From positions 1 to 34,564 of the forward strand of contig JAQSDT010000326.1 in NCBI GenBank assembly GCA_029946075.1: a DNA stretch of 34,564 bases, in the 5' to 3' direction. Positions 24,224-28,640 of this stretch are shown piece by piece. The first letter of the stretch is position 1; each line of letters begins with the position of its first letter. Below the pieces are notes generated by a model. That model saw only the letters and a program-made list of their open reading frames with translations, had not been told where the DNA came from and searched no databases. The translations under genes and the position numbers were made by a program. The stretch comes from a bacterium (GTDB taxonomy: Bacteria; Pseudomonadota; Alphaproteobacteria; Rhizobiales; Xanthobacteraceae).

Positions 24224-24252
24224 GTTGTATCTCAGTGTATTGCGCTGGTCAA
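24224..24252 (-). promoter_or_regulatory. Candidate sigma70-like promoter upstream of the fibre operon
   Basis: On the minus strand TTGACC (24252-24247; 5 of 6) and TACAAC (24229-24224; 4 of 6) stand 17 bases apart. The -35 lies inside the last codons of the preceding gene. Transcription would begin near 24217 and meet the 24141-24180 hairpin about 40 bases later, giving a short attenuated leader. Confidence 0.4.
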
Positions 24253-24519
24253 GACATCGCCGTCGGGCGCAATCGGCTCGACGACCACCGCGGCCGGTCC
24301 CCAATCCTCCGGAGCACGATATCGTGCCGGCAAGAACATTACGCCGTTAACGATCGTTGGCTCAAACACGGTGATCTCGTTGGTTACAGCGTTATCGCCG
24401 TAATTCACACGGATGTAATCCACGAGCCACTGCCAGCGCTCGGCCGACAGCAGCACAAACTCGCCGTGCTGCGGCCGATCTTCGCGAACGTGGCACGAGT
24501 AGGGTACGAAATCGGCCAT
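24232..24519 (-). CDS. Hypothetical protein (95 aa)
   Basis: The protein starts MADFVPYSCHVREDRPQHGE, has an aromatic helical centre (RWQWLVDYIRVNYGDNA) and ends with a beta-rich acidic part. I do not recognise a family. It follows the 177-aa gene by three bases, so the two probably share one transcript, which ends at the terminator at 24141-24180. No signal peptide or membrane segment is visible. Position next to fibre genes and the small-terminase candidate could mean a late or assembly role, but that is only context. Confidence 0.7.
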   Translation of the reverse strand: MADFVPYSCHVREDRPQHGEFVLLSAERWQWLVDYIRVNYGDNAVTNEITVFEPTIVNGVMFLPARYRAPEDWGPAAVVVEPIAPDGDVLTSAIH

Positions 24520-24522
24520 CGA

Positions 24523-25056
24523 TCAAGCCGGAAGCCGGTCGCCAGGCAGCGTCACGCGCCCCGGCTTGAAGACGGCCCGGTTGACGGCCATGAAGCCCTG
24601 CTCGATCGCGGTGCGCCCGATCGCGAGCCAGCGCTGATCGACAGCGATCACGCTCGGCTTGTCGTTCGACGCTGCCGGACCCTTCATCGTCGCGAGATCG
24701 TCGAGCACGCGCAGGGTGTTCTCTTCGAGCCGCTTGTTCTGGCTGACGAGATCGACCGTCGCGTCGCTCTGCGGCCGATACCCGGGAACGGGCAGTCCAA
24801 CGTTCTGCGCCGCAGATTCGGCCACGTACCCTTCGAGAAAAGCCTTGCGCGGGCTGATCGAAACGTAGCCGTCGTCGTACTTGATGAAGAAATCCCCGGG
24901 CACCGGCGTATAGCGCGCGATGATCGCGGCAGCGAGGACAAACGACTCGTAGTCTTCGCGGAAAGTGAGCAAAACGCCGCCATCGCCGCGGTGCGTGATG
25001 CTGGCGATCTCGAGCGCCGATACGGTTTTGTGGCTTTTATAGCGCGGCATTTCCAT
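24523..25056 (-). CDS. Hypothetical phage protein, MPxYK(C/S)HK family (177 aa)
   Basis: The mature start MEMPRYKSHKTVSALEIASI resembles a widespread phage/prophage family with a conserved MPxYKxHKxV opening followed by LTFREDY and KYDDGYVSISPRKAFLEGY blocks. I recall such proteins as conserved but uncharacterised, often near packaging or structural genes. The C-terminal part (DLVSQNKRLEENTLRVLDD) is helical, then a small domain with WLAIGRTAIEQGFMAVNRAV. The start at 25056 was preferred to an in-frame ATG 60 bases upstream because AAAAGGA lies at the right distance before it. It is three bases from the next gene, so co-transcribed. Confidence 0.8.
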   Translation of the reverse strand: MEMPRYKSHKTVSALEIASITHRGDGGVLLTFREDYESFVLAAAIIARYTPVPGDFFIKYDDGYVSISPRKAFLEGYVAESAAQNVGLPVPGYRPQSDATVDLVSQNKRLEENTLRVLDDLATMKGPAASNDKPSVIAVDQRWLAIGRTAIEQGFMAVNRAVFKPGRVTLPGDRLPA

Positions 25057-25125
25057 GCGGAAGTCCTTTTGCGGTTGGGGTGCGTGTAACTCGCATATCT
25101 CACGAGTGACATACATCCGTCAAGG

Positions 25126-25317
25126 CTAATTGATTTTGTACCGATCAGTACGGAAACGCCCTTTTAGCCGTTTCGGGTTTTCGGCTTTTCGTCGATCGAC
25201 CTTCGGATTTTTGGCTTTTCGTCGATCGACCTGTTCGGATTTTCGGAATTTGGATTTTGAGGCGCAAATTTGTTTGGGCGTCCGACGCCGTCTGCGCTTT
25301 GGCGCCGAAACCGTCAC
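25126..25317 (-). CDS. Possible very basic repeat peptide (63 aa), doubtful
   Basis: A GTG-started ORF with extreme basic charge: KRRRRRTPKQ near the start, then two decapeptide repeats VDRRKAKNPK / VDRRKAENPK and RLKGRFRTDRYKIN at the end. The repeat is 30 bp, so it keeps the frame. If real, the product would bind nucleic acid non-specifically. Against it: no Shine-Dalgarno site, a GTG start and lower-GC sequence than its neighbours. It fills part of the 367-base gap between the small-terminase candidate and the 177-aa gene, which is otherwise repeats and a palindrome. Regulatory DNA is the main alternative. Confidence 0.3.
   Translation of the reverse strand: MTVSAPKRRRRRTPKQICASKSKFRKSEQVDRRKAKNPKVDRRKAENPKRLKGRFRTDRYKIN
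25172..25231. repeat. Two adjacent 30-bp direct repeats
   Basis: Units 25172-25201 and 25202-25231 differ at two positions; each contains GGCTTTTCGTCGATCGACC. A partial third unit (TTCGGATTTTCGG) follows. The palindromic core GTCGATCGAC inside each unit makes a tandem protein-binding site possible, as an alternative to coding sequence. Confidence 0.85.
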
Positions 25318-25379
25318 CCGGGGGCCAGGCCGGGCTTTTGGCCGGCGCCGAGCACGCCCGCCGAGCTGGCGCCGAGGCC

Positions 25380-25404
25380 GTGCGAATATATCTTATATCC
25401 GCAC
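25380..25404. promoter_or_regulatory. AT-centred near-palindrome after the small-terminase gene
   Basis: GTGCG and CGCAC arms flank an ATAT-rich centre over 25 bp, with 21 of 25 positions symmetric. It starts 20 bases past the TerS candidate's stop. There is no T-run, so it is not a terminator; a dimeric regulator site or an easily melted, promoter-like element are the likely readings. Confidence 0.4.
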
Positions 25405-25423
25405 AAGCCTTGTAGAATAGGCA

Positions 25424-25909
25424 TTACTCGAATACGCTGGGCGCAGCTTGCGCGCTTTGGGGCTGTTCCGCCGGCTCATGCTCGATCGTCTTCAGCTTCG
25501 CCATACGATCGGCAAGCGCGCGTTCAGCTTCACCGAGCAACGCGCGAATCTTGTCAGCCGGCATTTCGGCCAGGTCCTGCTCTGTCAACGATTGCGCGCC
25601 AGCCACGCCAGACAGCTGCACAAGGCTTTTAGCCGCGGCGCCGCGCGTGCTGCCCTTCTGTTTCGTGTCTTCTGCCAGCTCGATCAACACCCGGACTCCT
25701 ACTTCGGCGCCGCGCGTAACGAGCAAATGCCGGGCTTTGCGGCGCACGTCTTCGGCCACGTCTGGCTGGCGCGCCAGGCGCCCGCCGAGCACGCTAGGCG
25801 ATGAATACCCTGCTTTTTCAGCCGAATACGTCGCATCGCCCGTGACGGCCATGTGGCTGGAAAACGCGCGCTGCATCGCCGTCAAGTGGCCCTTCTTTTT
25901 TCCCGGCAT
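25424..25909 (-). CDS. Terminase small subunit candidate (161 aa)
   Basis: DNA-recognition subunit of the packaging machine, if correctly assigned. The N-terminal ~60 residues form a helix-turn-helix-like unit of terminase small-subunit style: LTAMQRAFSSHMAVTGDATY, SAEKAGYSSPSVLGGRLA, then QPDVAEDVRRKARHLL. The phrase pattern 'A(A)EKAGYS...GxRL' is recurrent in these proteins. A central helical oligomerisation region (AAKSLVQLSGVAGAQ) and a disordered Pro/Glu/Gln tail complete it. Length is normal for the family. AGG precedes the ATG by four bases. It is 7.5 kb upstream of the large subunit, separated by the fibre and lysis genes, which is unusual. A DNA-binding regulator is the alternative. 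Confidence 0.65.
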   Translation of the reverse strand: MPGKKKGHLTAMQRAFSSHMAVTGDATYSAEKAGYSSPSVLGGRLARQPDVAEDVRRKARHLLVTRGAEVGVRVLIELAEDTKQKGSTRGAAAKSLVQLSGVAGAQSLTEQDLAEMPADKIRALLGEAERALADRMAKLKTIEHEPAEQPQSAQAAPSVFE

Positions 25910-25944
25910 AGAACCTGCGAATTATTACCCGGATACAATCTAGT

Positions 25945-25958
25945 ACGCAGACCTGCGT
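25945..25958. promoter_or_regulatory. Perfect inverted repeat in the divergent promoter region
   Basis: ACGCAG and CTGCGT arms are separated by two bases, in the 169-base region between the leftward TerS gene and the rightward small-gene island, 14 bases upstream of the rightward -35. This is the usual place and size for an operator bound by a small dimeric regulator. No candidate repressor is seen nearby. Confidence 0.4.
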
Positions 25959-25971
25959 CATACCGAATTTG

Positions 25972-25999
25972 TTGACCATAGCGGCCAGGCGAAAATAAT
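25972..25999 (+). promoter_or_regulatory. Sigma70-like promoter for the rightward small-gene island
   Basis: TTGACC (25972-25977; 5 of 6) and AATAAT (25994-25999; 5 of 6) are separated by 16 bases. Transcription would start near 26007 and run into seven consecutive rightward genes beginning at 26079. It is the best promoter match in the window, so host RNA polymerase could express the island early. Confidence 0.6.
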
Positions 26000-26078
26000 T
26001 CAAGTTTCGTATCTTTTGTATCTTGACGATAGCATACAAATGACATACGTTTCTGACATCAGCAACGGAGCACTGCAC

Positions 26079-26258
26079 ATGCAAACCGCCGATCTCATAG
26101 CTCGCATTCAAGCCCTGCCGAAAACTCACAAGGTCGTCACCCGTTGGCCCGACGGCACTGAGACGCGCCACGAAAGCCATAGCGCTGCAGGCGCGAATAA
26201 TTACGCCGATCACATGCGCTTTCGCGGCGCCGTATCCGCCACCGTTACGGAGATTTAG
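26079..26258 (+). CDS. Small hypothetical protein (59 aa)
   Basis: First gene of the rightward island. The 59-residue product (MQTADLIARIQALPKTHKVV, then a TRWPDGTETRHESHS segment) looks soluble, with a short N-terminal helix and a charged beta-like middle. GGAG lies nine bases before the ATG, better than an in-frame start 63 bases upstream. It begins about 70 bases downstream of the promoter start. The next gene starts three bases after its stop and repeats the leader word ATGCAAACC. No family recognised. Confidence 0.65.
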   Translation: MQTADLIARIQALPKTHKVVTRWPDGTETRHESHSAAGANNYADHMRFRGAVSATVTEI

Positions 26259-26261
26259 GCC

Positions 26262-26459
26262 ATGCAAACCAACGGTGACATCATGCGAGCACAAGCCGAA
26301 CGCGCAGGCATTCCGCCCGTTTCGATATGGAAGGCGAAGGAAGGCCTGACCCTCGCCAAGAAGAACAAAGCCGATAAGGCTTTGGCGCGGCTGATGCTGA
26401 ACCACGGGCGCCTGACCGATGAAGCCCGCGCGTGGATTGCGAAGGAGTACCCGCAATGA
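26262..26459 (+). CDS. Small helical hypothetical protein (65 aa)
   Basis: A Lys/Ala/Arg-rich product: DIMRAQAERAGIPPVSIWKA followed by KEGLTLAKKNKADKALARL and a short C-terminal helix. The pattern could form a compact helical domain, but no helix-turn-helix consensus is clear. GGAG lies nine bases before the start. Its stop overlaps the next start (ATGA), so translation is coupled. Function is unknown; context is the island of small unknown genes. Confidence 0.65.
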   Translation: MQTNGDIMRAQAERAGIPPVSIWKAKEGLTLAKKNKADKALARLMLNHGRLTDEARAWIAKEYPQ

Positions 26460-26617
26460 CGCCACGCCGCGCCAACTACCCGGATCTCGCGCGCATTGAG
26501 CGCGACCGGGTTTCGACCAAACTCGCCCTAGCCGCGATTTGGGCCGTGCTGAACTGCAACGGCATCGCCGGCTGGAACGATTGGTATCAACACGCCACAG
26601 ACGGGGAATGGAACTAA
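26456..26617 (+). CDS. Small hypothetical protein (53 aa)
   Basis: A 53-residue product starting MTPRRANYPDLARIERDRVS, with a mildly hydrophobic centre (LALAAIWAVLNCNGIAGW) that might associate with a membrane but is short and contains Asn. A very good ribosome site (AAGGAG, eight-base spacer) precedes the ATG, supporting a real gene despite its length. It overlaps the previous gene by ATGA and the next by TAATG. No family known to me. Confidence 0.65.
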   Translation: MTPRRANYPDLARIERDRVSTKLALAAIWAVLNCNGIAGWNDWYQHATDGEWN

Positions 26618-27225
26618 TGCGCAAGAAACTTGGAAAGCCGAATCCCATGCGCGGTGGCGCCGACTTCGCCATAGGCCGCGACAAAGTGTTTTGGTGCGAA
26701 ACACCAGACGCCTATTTGCGGCGAGTTGGCTTTGCGGATCAGTTCGCTGGCATACGCCATAACGGCTGGTATCTCGAAGACGACTATTCCGATGAACTGG
26801 CGCGCGGCGTTGTGTTCCAGTTGCCAGCTCGCAACGGCCAGACGCGATTCCTTTCCGCAGTCGCGGACCCTTTCAACAATGGCCCTGCAATCCTGTCACT
26901 CGAGATTTTCGACGACAAAGACGACGCGGCGCGCAACGCCGATGAACTCGCCAGGATCTATGCCGAGTCGGAGCGCGACTACCGCCGCGCGTGGAACGCT
27001 GGCGCCGAATTTGTGAGGCTGGGCGAGTTGATCGCCGATATCAGGCGCGCGACGCTGATCCTGTTCAAGGCGCGCCACACTAACCCGCCGCTAGGCGCCG
27101 ACAACGCGATCCTGTTTCAAGTGAATCGCGCACTGCGAGACATCTGCAGCGCCAGGAAAGAACGCGCCCAACTCCAAAACGACTACGGCCGCACCGCCGA
27201 ATTTCAAGAGGCTTTGCACGCCTGA
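26617..27225 (+). CDS. Hypothetical plasmid/phage-type protein (202 aa)
   Basis: The largest protein of the island. After a basic start it has an aromatic region (FWCETPDAYLRRVGFADQF), then GWYLEDDYSDELARGVVFQLPARNGQ, a beta segment and a long helical C-terminal half (DDAARNADELARIYAESERD onward). The GWY...D-R-GVV-QLPAR and FDDKDDAARNADE elements resemble uncharacterised proteins I recall from proteobacterial plasmids and phages, often near anti-restriction genes. No catalytic motif is visible. GGGGA precedes the chosen ATG by nine bases, and the start overlaps the previous stop (TAATG). Confidence 0.72.
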   Translation: MRKKLGKPNPMRGGADFAIGRDKVFWCETPDAYLRRVGFADQFAGIRHNGWYLEDDYSDELARGVVFQLPARNGQTRFLSAVADPFNNGPAILSLEIFDDKDDAARNADELARIYAESERDYRRAWNAGAEFVRLGELIADIRRATLILFKARHTNPPLGADNAILFQVNRALRDICSARKERAQLQNDYGRTAEFQEALHA

Positions 27226-27273
27226 ACTGTATCAAATCACCACATACACCACCGCACAAAAGGACACCTGACA

Positions 27274-27642
27274 GTGCCCAACATTCTCCCCGAGATCTAT
27301 GAACAGCACAGCAAAGCGTTCGAACACGTTTCCGCCTATGTCGTCACGAAAGGCGACGACATAATCGCCACCGTCGCCTTCAAGTTCGCAAAAAGCGGGA
27401 TGCGCACGACCTGCTACCTGCACATTCTGGGCGCACAAATGGTGCGCGCCTACGCAAGCGGCGGCGGTTATGACAAATGCAGCGCCTCGGTCTATTCCGC
27501 GATCGACCGCGTCAAGCCTGATGAAAACGACATTCGAACACTACAGCGCGCGGGCGCCTTCCGCGACGCGGTGACAGACGACGGCCAGCATTGGGACAAC
27601 GCTTTGCGCCAGGCCGGCTTTACCGTTCATCAGGCCGTATAG
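27274..27642 (+). CDS. Hypothetical protein (122 aa)
   Basis: GTG-started gene with AGGA at good distance (AAAGGACACC). The product has an alternating alpha/beta look: HVSAYVVTKGDDIIATVAFK, RTTCYLHILGAQMVRAYASG, then a C-terminal helical part ending HWDNALRQAGFTVHQAV. It appears to be a small soluble globular protein. No motif assigns an activity. It lies 48 bases after the 202-aa gene and nine before the next, so it is part of the same transcript. Confidence 0.7.
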   Translation: MPNILPEIYEQHSKAFEHVSAYVVTKGDDIIATVAFKFAKSGMRTTCYLHILGAQMVRAYASGGGYDKCSASVYSAIDRVKPDENDIRTLQRAGAFRDAVTDDGQHWDNALRQAGFTVHQAV

Positions 27643-27651
27643 GAGCGCACC

Positions 27652-28116
27652 ATGCCAGAATTTGTTCTTGACCGCGGCACGGCAGAATCCGCGCGCCACT
27701 TCGAATCCCTTGACACGTTCACGCAGGCATATATCGAAGCGCTGTTCTTCACTGAAGCCGAACACGGCACCGTTACCGAACGCGAATCGACATCGCCGCG
27801 CGTTAGAGTCTGGAACCCCGAAACCGATTCGAGCCTACCGGGCGATATCGACTTTTCGGATCTGGCGCCCGAAACGCTGGCGCACATTATCGCGGATTGC
27901 GCGGCGTTCCAGGCGGATGCAACAGCCGCCGCGTACATCGACGATCTCGACGCACAAGCGGGTCACGACTTCTGGCTAACGCGTAACGGCCACGGTGCAG
28001 GCTTTTGGGATGGCAACTGGCCTGAACCGGGCGCGTCCTATCTTGACGCGCGCTCTAAGGCCTCTGGCGGTATTGACGTCTATCTAGGCGACGACGGCAA
28101 AGTATATCTGTCATGA
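27652..28116 (+). CDS. Conserved-type hypothetical protein (154 aa) with AGHDFWLTRNGHGAGFWD motif
   Basis: The N-terminal part (FESLDTFTQAYIEALFFTE) resembles a helix found at the start of several uncharacterised plasmid and phage proteins. The C-terminal part carries AGHDFWLTRNGHGAGFWDGN and DVYLGDDGKVYLS, a very recognisable block I recall as widespread in phage/plasmid proteins without assigned function. The conserved His, Asp, Asn and Trp residues look like a binding or active site, but no chemistry is known. GGAG with a six-base spacer precedes the ATG. Its stop overlaps the next start (ATGA). Confidence 0.78.
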   Translation: MPEFVLDRGTAESARHFESLDTFTQAYIEALFFTEAEHGTVTERESTSPRVRVWNPETDSSLPGDIDFSDLAPETLAHIIADCAAFQADATAAAYIDDLDAQAGHDFWLTRNGHGAGFWDGNWPEPGASYLDARSKASGGIDVYLGDDGKVYLS

Positions 28117-28253
28117 TCGTCTGGCTTTTTACCGTCGGACTTCTTTTAATTCTCTTAACGGCGCCCTGCACCATCTTCGGCTGGCTGTGCGGCCGTATCG
28201 CTTCAGCGTGGGTCGACCGCGATCGAAAACCACCCCTGCCACCGCCCATATAG
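28113..28253 (+). CDS. Small membrane protein (46 aa)
   Basis: A short ORF starting at ATGATC inside the stop of the 154-aa gene (ATGA overlap), a strong sign of coupled translation. The product is one long hydrophobic segment (WLFTVGLLLILLTAPCTIFG, then WLCG) followed by a charged and Pro-rich tail (DRDRKPPLPPP). It has one membrane helix with the tail probably cytoplasmic. It is the last gene before the hairpin/iteron region. Function unknown; phage membrane peptides of this size often act in lysis control or superinfection exclusion. Confidence 0.65.
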   Translation: MIVWLFTVGLLLILLTAPCTIFGWLCGRIASAWVDRDRKPPLPPPI

Positions 28254-28281
28254 CATACCTCAACTTCGGCCTCTCCCCTTG

Positions 28282-28310
28282 ACCCGCGTGTGCCGCCAGG
28301 CTGCGCGGGT
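28282..28310 (+). terminator. Terminator-like hairpin after the rightward island
   Basis: ACCCGCG (28282-28288) pairs with CGCGGGT (28304-28310); a second short stem GCC/GGC stacks inside. It is followed by TTGATTGTTG, a weak T-rich tail, 28 bases past the last island gene. It probably ends rightward transcription before the iteron region, though the interrupted T-tract makes it imperfect. Confidence 0.5.
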
Positions 28311-28344
28311 TGATTGTTGAATGACATACGTTTCGACCCCGAAG

Positions 28345-28397
28345 ACCCCGGGCGTGGGGTTAGCGCGCTGTAGGCGCTACCCACCCCGTAGGGGTGG
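28345..28397. other. Three back-to-back small hairpins abutting the iterons
   Basis: Consecutive perfect inverted repeats: ACCCC/GGGGT (28345-28360), TAGCGC/GCGCTA (28361-28379) and CCACCCC/GGGGTGG with a GTA loop (28381-28397). The last ends one base before the first iteron. Such packed secondary structure next to direct repeats is typical of replication origins, but bidirectional transcription termination is also possible. Confidence 0.6.
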
Positions 28398-28398
28398 T

Positions 28399-28627
28399 AC
28401 TTTGATGCAGCACTTTGATGCACTTCGATGCATGTCATACAAACGGACCTGTTTTCTAGCGTTTTCAGCACGTTACAAACGACATCGATGCAAAATGATT
28501 TTACTTTGATGCGCTTCGATGCAGAAAGTGCATCAAAGTACTTCGATGCAATGTTTTCAATGACTTAGCATGGACTTCGATGCACTCGAAAGTTACTTTG
28601 ATGCAGATTTGTATGCACTTTGATGCA
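28399..28627. repeat. Iteron cluster, eleven 11-bp repeats (putative replication origin)
   Basis: Consensus ACTT[T/C]GATGCA. Copies start at 28399, 28412, 28422, 28482 (degenerate), 28503, 28513, 28540, 28574, 28595 and 28617, with one inverted copy at 28529-28539. Several starts are 10-11 or 21-22 bp apart, putting sites on the same helical face. The surrounding DNA is clearly more AT-rich than the rest of the window. The cluster fills the convergent gap beside the primase-helicase gene, so it is best read as the phage origin with binding sites for the initiator; an operator cluster is the alternative. Confidence 0.8.
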
Positions 28628-28640
28628 GCGAAAACCGCCA

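Noticed and set aside
25818-26684. Minus-strand open frame of 288 codons across the divergent promoter region
   Set aside because: It overlaps the TerS candidate, a good promoter and three rightward genes with strong ribosome sites.
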